A model generated the notes under the pieces. That model searched no databases. It had not been told where the DNA came from and saw only the letters and a program-made list of their open reading frames with translations. A stretch of DNA of 55,171 bases, taken from contig NZ_NULG01000001.1 in assembly GCF_002577195.1 (NCBI RefSeq), positions 1-55,171 of the forward strand, read 5' to 3'. Shown here one piece after another: positions 15,005 through 23,494 of this stretch (the first letter of the stretch is position 1; each line of letters opens with the position of its first letter). Both the position numbers and the translations under genes were made by a program. This stretch comes from Bacillus sp. AFS041924. Lineage in GTDB: Bacteria; Bacillota; Bacilli; Bacillales; Bacillaceae_G.

Positions 15005-15090
15005 CAACTACCCATCCATTAGTTGAAGATCAAAAAATCCTTAATTGCAGTATTTTTTATTAAAGTAAATGGTAGAATAGATGAGCAAGG
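15005..15090 (+). repeat. cassette-boundary repeat, copy g
   Basis: Head CAACTACCCATCCATTAGTT and GAAGATCA, a degenerate hairpin with T-run, then ATTAAAGTAAATGGTAGAAT and AGATGAGCAAGGA. The tail is nearly the same as in copy c. Confidence 0.6.
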
Positions 15091-15282
15091 ATTTATATAA
15101 GTTTTGTAGAATTGAAAAGTATAAGACAGAGTGAGCTTTACCTGTTATTCTAAAAGACAAATAAGCTGAACATCGGATAACAGTGATTCAATTGAAGTAT
15201 TCTAATCATTCATAAAGCTATGAAGCTATTATAAAAGTATGAACAAATTTGACAGTACCAAACAAGGACAAGGAGTGAATTT

Positions 15283-15951
15283 ATGAAATTTCTGCTTACA
15301 TCTGGAGGCATCAATAACAAAAGTATACACGACGCGCTGGTTGACATGCTGGGCAAGCAAATAGCTGAATCCAATGCTCTGTGCATCCCCACTGCGATGT
15401 ATGGACATCCTTGGGTTGGCCCTGGCGTCAAAGCCTGGCAGTTCATCACTGGGAAAGAAGAGAATCCCATGGTCAGCCTCGGTTGGAAGTCAGTCGGCGT
15501 GTTGGAGCTCACAGCTTTGCCTAGCATCGACGAAAACCGCTGGATACCACTGGTTCAGGAGACAGATGTACTGTTGGTGTCAGGCGGCGACGCCCTTTAC
15601 TTGTGTCACTGGATGCGTCAATCCGGTCTGGCAGACCTTTTACCGTCACTGAACTCAGTCTATGTTGGAATGAGTGCTGGAAGTATGGTGATGGCACCTA
15701 AAATAGGGGAATACTTCGTTGGCTGGACTCCTCCAGAGGGTGGCGACGAAACACTGGGACTGGTTGATTTCTCAATCTTTCCGCACCTGGGTCACGAGAT
15801 GCTACCGGGAAATACCATGGCTGCCGCAGAGAGATGGGCAGCCGAAATGCAGGGACCTGCGTATGCGATTGACGATCAAACCGCAATCAAAGTAATTGAA
15901 GGAGCGGTAGAAGTTTTATCCGAAGGGCACTGGAAGCTGTTTACACCTTGA
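15283..15951 (+). CDS. peptidase E / S51-like class I glutamine amidotransferase-fold protein
   Basis: Protein of 222 residues of the aspartyl dipeptidase (PepE, family S51) fold. The start MKFLLTSGGI, the VLLVSGGDALYL strand-turn and the nucleophile elbow YVGMSAGSMVMAP (catalytic Ser, about residue 131) identify it. The downstream FPHLGHEMLPGN may hold the His. PepE cleaves Asp-X dipeptides; other S51 members have different roles. Base composition is striking: the gene is visibly far richer in G+C (around half by eye) than its roughly one-third G+C neighbours and uses codons such as CTG, GGC and CGC freely, which indicates recent acquisition. GGAG precedes the ATG. Confidence 0.85.
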   Translation: MKFLLTSGGINNKSIHDALVDMLGKQIAESNALCIPTAMYGHPWVGPGVKAWQFITGKEENPMVSLGWKSVGVLELTALPSIDENRWIPLVQETDVLLVSGGDALYLCHWMRQSGLADLLPSLNSVYVGMSAGSMVMAPKIGEYFVGWTPPEGGDETLGLVDFSIFPHLGHEMLPGNTMAAAERWAAEMQGPAYAIDDQTAIKVIEGAVEVLSEGHWKLFTP

Positions 15952-16183
15952 TCATTTTATACGCCCTTTTTCTTGATATAATCTCATGGGATAGTGTGAT
16001 AATTTGAAAATGGATAGAAACTTAATGGCACGATTCTTCAATATAGAAGAATCGTTTTTCATTCTCTACTAAAGGGAGCATTGTTGAATCACTCTATTAA
16101 ACTAATTGTTATTTTATAGAAAAAATTAATGCGATAAAATAGAAGAGCCATCTTTAACGTTAAGAAGTTTTTATCGGAATGAG

Positions 16184-16552
16184 GTGGAGTCATTAATTTT
16201 AGTGAGTTCTAGTTTAGCTGGGTTAGAAGTTAAAGTACATTTAGAAAAATTGTTAAAAGAATTTAAACCGCTAGTAGCTAAGAAAAATTTAAATTTTGAG
16301 GGTGAGTTCGCTATTGATGGCAATGACCCTTTTAAACCTGGATACAGTTCCTCTGTTAATATTGTAATGATTGAAGAAAATGGGGAACTAATTGATTTAC
16401 ATATTATTAAAATATGGGAATGTGAACGTACACTTTTAGGTATGCCCATTACCAAGAACCTCCCTGGAAGCAAGATTATTGGAAGTATACTAGATGAATC
16501 ATTAGAAGAAGTTGAGAAGGAATTACAGGATTATTTGAAGCTAACATTCTGA
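16184..16552 (+). CDS. hypothetical protein, about 120 residues
   Basis: Not recognised. Soluble alpha/beta protein with the segments HLEKLLKEFKPLVAKKNLNF, YSSSVNIVMIEENGELIDLHIIKIWECER, then SIDESLEEVEKELQDYL-like helical end. The start is uncertain: GTG at 16184 lies on top of the AGGTGGAG that could be the ribosome binding site for a later start such as GTG 16202. A weak copy of the boundary motif (AACTAACGCACTGCGTTTCG) follows the stop. Confidence 0.55.
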   Translation: MESLILVSSSLAGLEVKVHLEKLLKEFKPLVAKKNLNFEGEFAIDGNDPFKPGYSSSVNIVMIEENGELIDLHIIKIWECERTLLGMPITKNLPGSKIIGSILDESLEEVEKELQDYLKLTF

Positions 16553-16755
16553 TTGAACTAACGCACTGCGTTTCGTTGCATTAACTTTAGAAATTTATTA
16601 ATACAGTAGCTTCTCTTTTAACAATGTATAAGAAGTATTTCAAAATAAAAAAGAGTAATATTTTAATACAGTTTAAACTCCATAGAACATTAAATGATAT
16701 AATAAATAATACAAAAATTTAAAATAAATAACTTACTTTCTACTGGAGCATGAAA

Positions 16756-17457
16756 ATGAAAAAAGTATTATTGTTTAGTTTGGCTTTAATCCTAATATCT
16801 TTTGGTTGTGAAAATCGTAAGAATCATTCATTAGATACTTCTAAATTAAAAAAGATTGAGCAACCAAATCTTACAAAAGAACAAAGAAAGATGATTCCAA
16901 TCACTTATGAAGCCTCTTCGCTAGAAGAAGGTTTAAATGCGCTTCCTTTTAAATTGAAGATTCCTAAAAAATTGCCTTTTAAAGTTGAACCTAGTGAATC
17001 AATAGAAATTGATGATTATAATCATAATGGTAGGAATTTGGGCGTACGTTATAGTTTTTCTAATATTGACAATTCCAAGCTTTTTGTAATTTATGTGTCA
17101 ATTTATAATTATAAACATGAACCTGAATCTACTGTTGAGATTGATGAAGGTGGAGAACTACTTGATCCTGGTGTTGATGAATCTGAGGAGCTTGTAGAAC
17201 TTGATCCTGATGTTGAGTCTAATAAACCTGAAGAAATTGTTCAATTAAAAGAAGGAATTAGTGGTACATATACTGGGAATACAACTTTAGGAGTTTCATA
17301 TGAACTTGGTAAATCTCAAGGGGTTGGCAATCTAATCGAAAATACACTTATTTTTGAAAAAAGTGGTATTTATTATGAACTTACCTTTGTTGCAAATTTT
17401 GGTACTTCTAAAATAATTAAACAATATGTCAATAATATTGCAAACCAGATGTTGTAA
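16756..17457 (+). CDS. putative lipoprotein
   Basis: Exported protein of 233 residues. The N-terminus MKKVLLFSLALILISFGCEN is a signal peptide ending in a lipobox-like SFGC, so the Cys at about residue 18 would be lipidated and anchor the protein outside the membrane. The mature part has a proline-rich linker, a repeated acidic stretch (IDEGGELLDPGVDESEEL, then VELDPDVESNKPEEI, residues roughly 130-165) and a C-terminal beta-rich domain. The family is not recognised. ATG 16756 is chosen over 16750 because it lies 6-7 nt from the GGAG. Confidence 0.75.
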   Translation: MKKVLLFSLALILISFGCENRKNHSLDTSKLKKIEQPNLTKEQRKMIPITYEASSLEEGLNALPFKLKIPKKLPFKVEPSESIEIDDYNHNGRNLGVRYSFSNIDNSKLFVIYVSIYNYKHEPESTVEIDEGGELLDPGVDESEELVELDPDVESNKPEEIVQLKEGISGTYTGNTTLGVSYELGKSQGVGNLIENTLIFEKSGIYYELTFVANFGTSKIIKQYVNNIANQML

Positions 17458-17764
17458 TATAACAAAATGAAATGCTTTCTTGGTAAGTATTAAATTGCGT
17501 TTTACTGTAAATTTTTTTTTAGCTAATTTGATTTATATCTAATTAGTAGAACAGAAAAATAATAGATTCAGATGACACAATTTTCTAATTTAACATCTAT
17601 CTAATTAGAAGATAATTGAATTTACTATGATGTTCAAGGGTATAAATGTACGTTCATTCTTTATTTTGAAATAAGTATGAAAAAAGTTAGTTTAGTTTAA
17701 TAGATTAAATAAATTAAATTTTTGCAATGTAAACCCTTACAAAATTTTAATTTTTCAAAAGGCA
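17458..17764. other. gene-free AT-rich interval before the his promoter
   Basis: About 300 bp with no supported gene. It contains an oligo-T run (17511-17520) after a weak hairpin that may end the lipoprotein transcript, and a pair of ATCTAATTAG-like repeats (17537 and 17590 area). Confidence 0.4.
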
Positions 17765-17793
17765 TTGACAACTTATTGCAAATTCATTAAGAT
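17765..17793 (+). promoter_or_regulatory. sigma-A promoter of the his operon
   Basis: TTGACA (17765-17770), a 17-bp spacer and TAAGAT (17788-17793) make a near-consensus housekeeping promoter. Transcription would begin around 17800, giving a 5' leader of about 215 nt before hisZ. Confidence 0.8.
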
Positions 17794-17826
17794 GAATAAA
17801 AATAAAACGAAAAAGGAGACATGAAC

Positions 17827-17883
17827 ATGTTTTTTGCACGCACGAATAATGGGCTACAACATCATCATCCACCCAGGGTTTGA
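17827..17883 (+). CDS. hisL: his operon leader peptide
   Basis: Eighteen-residue peptide MFFARTNNGLQHHHPPRV ending in TGA. Three consecutive His codons (CAT CAT CAT, 17860-17868) are followed by two Pro codons. The ATG at 17827 is 8 nt from a GGAG; an in-frame ATG at 17821 is too close to it. It lies between a strong promoter and a strong terminator, directly before hisZ, which is the layout of ribosome-mediated attenuation. Low charged tRNA-His should stall the ribosome here. The gene name follows enterobacterial usage and does not imply homology. Confidence 0.8.
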   Translation: MFFARTNNGLQHHHPPRV

Positions 17884-17957
17884 ATCTATGGACAAAAATT
17901 GACCGTAGATGCAAGCCCTATTCGTGTATCGAAGAAGGTGCTTGTGTCGTGCCAGAA

Positions 17958-17997
17958 GGCCATACAGGCATTTAACCTGTATGGCCTTTTTGTTTTT
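17958..17997 (+). terminator. regulated terminator of the his attenuator
   Basis: GGCCATACAGG pairs perfectly with CCTGTATGGCC around a 7-nt loop, followed by TTTTTGTTTTT. It lies 21 bp before hisZ, so it must be conditional. This is one of the strongest terminators in the window. Confidence 0.9.
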
Positions 17998-18017
17998 CTA
18001 GAAGGGGGAAAGTTCGA

Positions 18018-18932
18018 TTGGATGTGAAATTAAAGCAGTCACTCATTAATTATCGATATAAAAGAAAAATGGAAGATTATGCATTAGAGCGGGGATATAT
18101 TCCTTTTCATCCACAGCTATTTGAAGAGTATGATTCATTCTCTAGTCGAAACCCAAGGTTAGCAAGAGAAGATTTAGTTGTAGTTTTAACAAGGTTACAG
18201 CAAATTTTATTGTTAAGGCCAGACTTAACGAGTGCATTGATGAAAGAAATTTATCCGATTGCGCTAAAGGATGAAAAATGTAAAGTATTTTATCAATCAA
18301 CAATCTATCGAAATAATGGATTAGAAATTGAAGAAATTAATCAATTTGGTATTGAAAATTTAGGGCAAATTTGTGAAGCAACAGAAATAGAAGTACTTAT
18401 TATGGCAATTGATTTACTAAGTAAAGTTCCATTTATTTTAGAAATTGGTCATACAGGATTTATAGAAGGGTTATTTAAAGAATGTAATTTAACTGAGGCG
18501 CAAAAAACAAATTTGAAAAAGTTAATCTACTTAAAAAACATAGATGAATTAGAACGATTCATTCAGGCAATTAATCTACCATTACAAGCTAGAAATGTTT
18601 TTGAACAATTATTTAGTTTACAAGGTAAAGGGGAAAAACTTCATTCTTTACTTAGAAGCTTAGTGTTAAATGATGAAATGCAGAGTGCAGTAGAAAATGT
18701 AATTAAATATCAAGAAATTAGTCCGAATGTTCTTATCGACTTATCAATCGTCAATGAATTTGATTATTATAACGGAATCGTTTTTAAAGGGTATTATGAT
18801 CAGTTAAATAAAGAGGTTCTGAGTGGAGGACGCTATCTTCTTATGTCTGAAGATTCGGAAAATGAAATTGATGCAATCGGGTTTTCAATTGATACAAATG
18901 CATGGATTACATGTCAAATGAGGGATGAATAA
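18018..18932 (+). CDS. hisZ: ATP phosphoribosyltransferase regulatory subunit
   Basis: HisZ, a histidyl-tRNA-synthetase-like paralogue without tRNA charging that forms a hetero-octamer with the short HisG and brings histidine feedback. The 304-residue length is shorter than many HisZ (about 390), as in other Bacillus. Class II synthetase-like traces are FYQSTIYRNNGLEIEEINQFGIENLG (motif 2 region) and the late VLSGGRYLLM. The start is TTG at 18018 after GGGGGAA. The stop overlaps the hisG start. It is divergent in sequence; the call is secured by its position ahead of hisG(short). Confidence 0.88.
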   Translation: MDVKLKQSLINYRYKRKMEDYALERGYIPFHPQLFEEYDSFSSRNPRLAREDLVVVLTRLQQILLLRPDLTSALMKEIYPIALKDEKCKVFYQSTIYRNNGLEIEEINQFGIENLGQICEATEIEVLIMAIDLLSKVPFILEIGHTGFIEGLFKECNLTEAQKTNLKKLIYLKNIDELERFIQAINLPLQARNVFEQLFSLQGKGEKLHSLLRSLVLNDEMQSAVENVIKYQEISPNVLIDLSIVNEFDYYNGIVFKGYYDQLNKEVLSGGRYLLMSEDSENEIDAIGFSIDTNAWITCQMRDE

Positions 18933-19579
18933 TGAATTGGCTAACAGTTGCAGTTGCAAAAGGAAGACTAGAGGATGAAGTTATTAAAATATTAAGTCAA
19001 GCAGGTTATAGAAAAGTAATTGATTCTAAAACAAGAAAACTGATTTTTGAAGATGATTTACATAAAATTAAATATTTAGTAGTTAAGCCCGTAGACGTTG
19101 CTACATATGTTGAACGTGGCGTATGCGATCTTGGTTTTGTTGGAAAAGACATTCTGTTAGAACAAGAGAAAGATGTATATGAGTTAATGGATTTAGAACT
19201 TGGGAAATGTATCTTTGCAGCAGCTGGGTTTCCAGGCACATTAATTGATCGAGGAGAAGAAACATTAAGAATCGCGACGAAATATCCAAATATTACTTCG
19301 AAGTATTTTCAAAATAGGCAAAATATTGAACTTATTTGTTTGAATGGCTCAGTTGAATTGGCACCAATTGTAGGAATGTCCGATATTATTGTTGACTTAG
19401 TTGAAACGGGAAGCACGTTAAAGGCAAATGGATTAGTCATCTTAGAAGAAATGATTCCGATTAGTGCCAGAGTTATTTCAAATCGTGTTAGTTATCGATT
19501 TAACTATTTTCGAATTACAGAGTTTTTAGAAAAAATTAAGAAGGGAAAGAACATATATGCTGGAAATATTATCGATTAA
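18932..19579 (+). CDS. hisG: ATP phosphoribosyltransferase, short form
   Basis: First enzyme of histidine biosynthesis: condenses ATP and PRPP. The 215-residue catalytic-only form lacks the C-terminal regulatory domain and needs HisZ. Signature segments are VAVAKGRLEDEVIKIL at the N-terminus, CDLGFVGKDILLEQ, and the PRPP-binding region DIIVDLVETGSTLKANGL. Its ATG overlaps the hisZ stop by one base and its end overlaps the hisD start by 23 bp, so translation is coupled. Confidence 0.96.
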   Translation: MNWLTVAVAKGRLEDEVIKILSQAGYRKVIDSKTRKLIFEDDLHKIKYLVVKPVDVATYVERGVCDLGFVGKDILLEQEKDVYELMDLELGKCIFAAAGFPGTLIDRGEETLRIATKYPNITSKYFQNRQNIELICLNGSVELAPIVGMSDIIVDLVETGSTLKANGLVILEEMIPISARVISNRVSYRFNYFRITEFLEKIKKGKNIYAGNIID

Positions 19580-20846
19580 TCAAAAAAGCAATCAACTTGA
19601 AAAGATAATAAATCGAACAAATTTATCTACTGCTGAAATCACAAAAAGCGTTGAAAAAATCTTATTAAATGTAAAAGAAAATGGTGATGATGCTGTACGG
19701 AGGTACTCTTTAATTTATGATGAAGTCAAACTAAATTGCTTTGAAGTAAGTGAAGATGAATTTAATGAAGCGCTAGATCAAACTGATGAAAAATTAGTAA
19801 ATGCATTAACTGAAGCAAAGAAAAACATTGAAAGATACCACGAAAAGCAACTTCAAGATGGCTATAAAATAAATGATAAAAATTCATATGTCCAGCAATT
19901 AATTCATCCGATTGAAAAAGTTGGTGTATATATACCGGCTGGTAAAGCAGCTTACCCATCAACCGTTTTAATGAATGTCATTCCTGCAAAAATAGCGGGA
20001 GTGAATGAAATTGTGATCGTAACTCCACCGAATAAAGAGGGGAAAATTAAACCGTCAATTTTAATAGCAGCGAAATTAGCTGGTGTGACAAAAGTATTAA
20101 AAATTGGTGGAGCACAAGCAATTGGCGCTTTAGCTTATGGAACCGAAACAATTGAAAAAGTAGATAAAATAGTTGGTCCCGGAAATATTTATGTGGCTCT
20201 TGCTAAGAAAAGTGTTTCAGGAATCGTTGGAATTGATATGATCGCAGGTCCAACTGAAGTAGTCATTTTAGCAGATGAAACAGCTAATCCAAGATTTATT
20301 GCTGCCGATTTAATGGCACAGGCTGAGCATGATGAAATGGCATCTAGTATTGTTATCACGAATTCAGAAGAGTTTGCACTAAAAATACAGCAAGAAATAC
20401 CTAATTTATTAGAAGAACAACCAAGAAAAGAAATTATTAAAAGTTCATTTGAAAATTATGGAGCAATTATTGTCGTAAAAACAATTGATGAAGGAATTGA
20501 GCTAGTTAATAAGTTAGCACCTGAACATTTGGAAGTAATGCTAAAAAATCCGGAGTCGATCGTTCATAAAATTAAAAATGCTGGTGCTATTTTCTTAGGA
20601 GATTATACACCTGAGCCTGTAGGGGATTATTTTGCTGGCACGAACCATACATTGCCAACTTGCGGAACTGCAAGATTTACATCTCCTTTAAATGTAAATG
20701 ATTTTCAAAAGAAAACATCAGTCGTTTATTACAATAAAGTAGCCTTAAGTGAGGCAAGGAAACATATTGAAGTTATTGCAGAAGAAGAAGGATTATTCGG
20801 ACATGGAAAAGCAATTAGTATTCGATTTGAGGGGGAGTCAGAATGA
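19557..20846 (+). CDS. hisD: histidinol dehydrogenase
   Basis: Zn- and NAD-dependent enzyme of 429 residues that oxidises histidinol to histidine in two steps. Clear motifs are VGVYIPAGKAAYPSTVLM, IVGPGNIYVALAKK, IAGPTEVVILAD, and the metal/catalytic segment LMAQAEHDEMASS. The late PEPVGDYFAGTNHTLPT and the C-terminal GHGKAISIR are also diagnostic. It overlaps hisG at its start and hisB by 4 bp at its end. Confidence 0.97.
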   Translation: MLEILSINQKSNQLEKIINRTNLSTAEITKSVEKILLNVKENGDDAVRRYSLIYDEVKLNCFEVSEDEFNEALDQTDEKLVNALTEAKKNIERYHEKQLQDGYKINDKNSYVQQLIHPIEKVGVYIPAGKAAYPSTVLMNVIPAKIAGVNEIVIVTPPNKEGKIKPSILIAAKLAGVTKVLKIGGAQAIGALAYGTETIEKVDKIVGPGNIYVALAKKSVSGIVGIDMIAGPTEVVILADETANPRFIAADLMAQAEHDEMASSIVITNSEEFALKIQQEIPNLLEEQPRKEIIKSSFENYGAIIVVKTIDEGIELVNKLAPEHLEVMLKNPESIVHKIKNAGAIFLGDYTPEPVGDYFAGTNHTLPTCGTARFTSPLNVNDFQKKTSVVYYNKVALSEARKHIEVIAEEEGLFGHGKAISIRFEGESE

Positions 20847-21421
20847 GAACTGCAGTGATAACAAGACAAACAAATGAAACAAATATTAGTTTGACATTAA
20901 ATTTAGATGGCGATGGAGAAAGTAATATTCAGACTGGCATTGGGTTTTTAGATCATATGTTAACCTTATTTTCATTCCATAGCGGCATAAATTTAGAGGT
21001 ATTTTGTGAAGGTGATCTTGAAGTTGATGATCATCACACAACTGAAGATGTTGGCATTGCACTAGGTAAAGCATTATTAAATGCACTGGGCGAAAAAATT
21101 GGGATTAATCGCTACGGTTCTTACTATATTCCAATGGATGAGACACTAGCAAGAGTTGTAGTTGATTTTAGTGGAAGACCGTATCTTGTTTATAATGATC
21201 GTACAATAAGAGAGCGAATTGGAACGATTGATACACAAAATTTTAAAGAATTTTTTAAGTCACTTAGCTCTGAAGCTAGAATGAATTGTCATATGGAAGT
21301 TTTATATGGAGAAAATGATCATCATAAAATTGAAGCTTTATTTAAAGCGTTCGGCAGAGCGGTTAAACAAGCGGTAGAAGTAACTTCGACAAAGTTACCT
21401 TCCACGAAAGGAATGTTATAA
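20843..21421 (+). CDS. hisB: imidazoleglycerol-phosphate dehydratase
   Basis: Monofunctional IGP dehydratase (192 residues), converting imidazoleglycerol phosphate to imidazole-acetol phosphate. Both Mn-binding repeats are visible: GIGFLDHMLTLFSFHSG with DDHHTTEDVGIALG in the first half, and FFKSLSSEARMNCHMEVLYGENDHHKIEALFKAFGRA in the second. It has no fused phosphatase; that reaction is supplied by hisJ at the operon end. ATG overlaps hisD. Confidence 0.97.
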   Translation: MRTAVITRQTNETNISLTLNLDGDGESNIQTGIGFLDHMLTLFSFHSGINLEVFCEGDLEVDDHHTTEDVGIALGKALLNALGEKIGINRYGSYYIPMDETLARVVVDFSGRPYLVYNDRTIRERIGTIDTQNFKEFFKSLSSEARMNCHMEVLYGENDHHKIEALFKAFGRAVKQAVEVTSTKLPSTKGML

Positions 21422-21422
21422 A

Positions 21423-22046
21423 GTGAATATTATTATTGATTATGGCGTAGGTAATTTAAATTCATTAAAAAGAGCATGTGAAGAAATTGATTTTCCAGTA
21501 GTGATTAGTAATGACATTGAGGTTATAAAGCAAGCTAAGTCTATTATTCTACCAGGTGTTGGAGCATTTGAAGCGGCAATGAACGAATTAAAATCACTTA
21601 GTTTAGTAGATATGATAAAGTCTAAAGCAAAAAGTGGTACACCGATTTTAGGGATTTGCTTAGGGATGCAATTACTTTATGAATTTAGTGAAGAAAACTC
21701 TGGTACAAATGGTCTTGGCTTAATTCAAGGACAGGTAAAACAAATTCCCGATATTGTAAAAGTTCCACATATGGGCTGGAATAAACTAAATTTTACTAAA
21801 CAGGACTCATTTTTAAAGTATGTAAATGAAGGTGAATATGTCTATTTTGTACACTCATTTTATGTGAGCTCAACAAATAATGAACTTTTAGCTTATTCCG
21901 AATATGGGGTTAAGATTCCAGCAATTATAAAATCTGATAATATTTACGGAATGCAATTTCACCCTGAAAAAAGTGCGGAAACAGGTCTAAATTTATTAAA
22001 AGCTTTTAAGGAGATGTGTTTATATGAATCTATATCCAGCAATTGA
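21423..22046 (+). CDS. hisH: imidazole glycerol phosphate synthase, glutaminase subunit
   Basis: Class I glutamine amidotransferase (207 residues) that feeds ammonia to HisF. The catalytic triad is visible: Cys in ILGICLGMQLL, and His/Glu in GMQFHPEKSAETG. The N-terminal IIDYGVGNLNSLKRA is typical. The start is GTG at 21423, one base after hisB. Its 3' end overlaps hisA by 23 bp. Confidence 0.96.
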   Translation: MNIIIDYGVGNLNSLKRACEEIDFPVVISNDIEVIKQAKSIILPGVGAFEAAMNELKSLSLVDMIKSKAKSGTPILGICLGMQLLYEFSEENSGTNGLGLIQGQVKQIPDIVKVPHMGWNKLNFTKQDSFLKYVNEGEYVYFVHSFYVSSTNNELLAYSEYGVKIPAIIKSDNIYGMQFHPEKSAETGLNLLKAFKEMCLYESISSN

Positions 22047-22755
22047 TTTGAAGGATGGTAATTGTGTTCGTCTAGAGCAAGGCAATTTTAATAAGAAAGT
22101 AGTTTATAAGAGCTCACCCCTTGAGATGGCGTTAGATTTTGAAAAAGCAGGCGCAAAAGTATTGCATATTGTTGATTTAGATGGTGCAAGAACAGGCGAA
22201 CGGAAGAATGCTCCAATCATAAGTGAAATTGTTCAAAATACGAAATTAAACATTCAGTTAGGTGGTGGTATAAGGTCACTTGAATCAATTTCGTTCTGGT
22301 TAGAATTAGGAGTTGAACGAGTAATTTTAGGAACAGCTGCGATTAATGATAGACAACTTTTAGAACAAGCTATTCTAACATACGGAGATCGAATCATCGT
22401 AGGTGTAGATGCTAAAAACAGTTATGTCGCTATAAATGGTTGGGAAGAATCAACTAATCAAGATAGCTTTGAATTTTGTAAACAGTTAGAACTATTAGGG
22501 GTGAAAACAGTCGTATACACTGACATAGCAAAGGATGGCATGTTAAGTGGACCTAATATTGAAGCGTATAAAAGATTAGCTGAAGAAACAAATTTAAATA
22601 TTATCGCTTCAGGTGGGGTGAGTTCTATCAATGATCTACTATCACTTCGCTGGTTAAATTTATATGGTGCGATCTCAGGTAAAGCATTGTATGAAGGCAA
22701 ATTTACTGTAGAGGAGGCACTTAAATGCTTGCAAGAAGAATTATACCGTGCTTAG
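22024..22755 (+). CDS. hisA: ProFAR isomerase
   Basis: TIM-barrel isomerase of 243 residues that opens the ribose of ProFAR to PRFAR. The two half-barrel phosphate sites are seen in [31 protein letters not shown], and the later [16 protein letters not shown]. The catalytic Asp pair lies in AIDLKDG and [10 protein letters not shown]. An AAGGAG in the end of hisH precedes the ATG; the end overlaps the hisF start by 31 bp. Confidence 0.96.
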   Translation: MNLYPAIDLKDGNCVRLEQGNFNKKVVYKSSPLEMALDFEKAGAKVLHIVDLDGARTGERKNAPIISEIVQNTKLNIQLGGGIRSLESISFWLELGVERVILGTAAINDRQLLEQAILTYGDRIIVGVDAKNSYVAINGWEESTNQDSFEFCKQLELLGVKTVVYTDIAKDGMLSGPNIEAYKRLAEETNLNIIASGGVSSINDLLSLRWLNLYGAISGKALYEGKFTVEEALKCLQEELYRA

Positions 22756-23483
22756 ACGTTCGTAATGGTCGTGTCGTAAAAGGAAAACAATTTTCTAGTA
22801 TTCAAGATGTTGATTCACCTACGAAGCTAGGAAAATATTATAGTGATAATGGGGCTGATGAGCTAGTATTTTATGATATTACAGCTTCAAATGAAGAAAG
22901 AGATATATCAATGCAATTCGTGTCCGAAGTTGCGAAAGAATTGCGCATTCCTTTTAGTGTTGGTGGTGGAGTACGTTCCATAGATGATTTTACAAAACTT
23001 TTAAGAAATGGAGCCGATAAAGTATCCATCAATTCAGCCGCAATCGTAAATCCGAATTTAATTAAAGAAGCTTCTGAACGTTTTGGATCACAATGTGTTG
23101 TACTTTCAATTGATGCAAAGTTAAATACAAATGGCCAATATAAAGTGTTTATAAATGGTGGGCGTAAAGAAACAGAGTGGGACGCGATTGAATGGGCAAA
23201 GAAGGGCGTGGAACTCGGAGCGGGTGAGCTTGTTTTAAATAGTATTGATGAAGATGGTATGAAAAGAGGGTTTGATATCGGATTGCTTCAAAAGGTTACA
23301 AATGCAGTGAATGTTCCCGTGATCGCATCTGGTGGAGCTGGTAAACTAGAACACTTTTATGATGCTATTGAATATGCAAATGTCGATGGCGTTTTAGCCG
23401 CTTCAGTATTCCATTTTGGAGAAATCAAAATTAGTGAACTAAAAGACTATTTAAATGAAAAAAATATCCCAGTGCGACTATAG
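22725..23483 (+). CDS. hisF: imidazole glycerol phosphate synthase, cyclase subunit
   Basis: TIM-barrel cyclase/lyase of 252 residues that joins PRFAR and ammonia to give IGP and [63 protein letters not shown] and [16 protein letters not shown] are all hallmark strings, including both catalytic Asp. The start overlaps hisA and follows GAGGAGG. Confidence 0.97.
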   Translation: MLARRIIPCLDVRNGRVVKGKQFSSIQDVDSPTKLGKYYSDNGADELVFYDITASNEERDISMQFVSEVAKELRIPFSVGGGVRSIDDFTKLLRNGADKVSINSAAIVNPNLIKEASERFGSQCVVLSIDAKLNTNGQYKVFINGGRKETEWDAIEWAKKGVELGAGELVLNSIDEDGMKRGFDIGLLQKVTNAVNVPVIASGGAGKLEHFYDAIEYANVDGVLAASVFHFGEIKISELKDYLNEKNIPVRL

Positions 23484-23494
23484 GAGGAGAAAAC

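Larger units (their letters stand above)
17800..18000 (+). ncRNA. his operon attenuator leader RNA
   Basis: The leader carries a His-rich peptide, alternative stems and a terminator. Segment A (17841-17855, CACGAATAATGGGCT) can pair with A' (17914-17926, AGCCCTATTCGTG). Segment B (17875-17891, AGGGTTTGAATCTATGG) can pair with B' (17903-17919, CCGTAGATGCAAGCCCT). A' and B' overlap by six bases, so the two stems exclude each other. A ribosome stalled on the His codons would lie between A and B. How this switches the terminator at 17958-17997 is not obvious by eye. No T-box sequence is present. Confidence 0.75.

Noticed and set aside
9848-15951. Mobile integron or prophage remnant
   Set aside because: The repeat spacing is cassette-like, but no integrase, attachment site pair or phage gene is seen, so no element is called.
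17800-18000. T-box riboswitch for the his operon
   Set aside because: The conserved AGGGTGGNACCGCG antiterminator string is absent, and a leader peptide with His codons is present instead.
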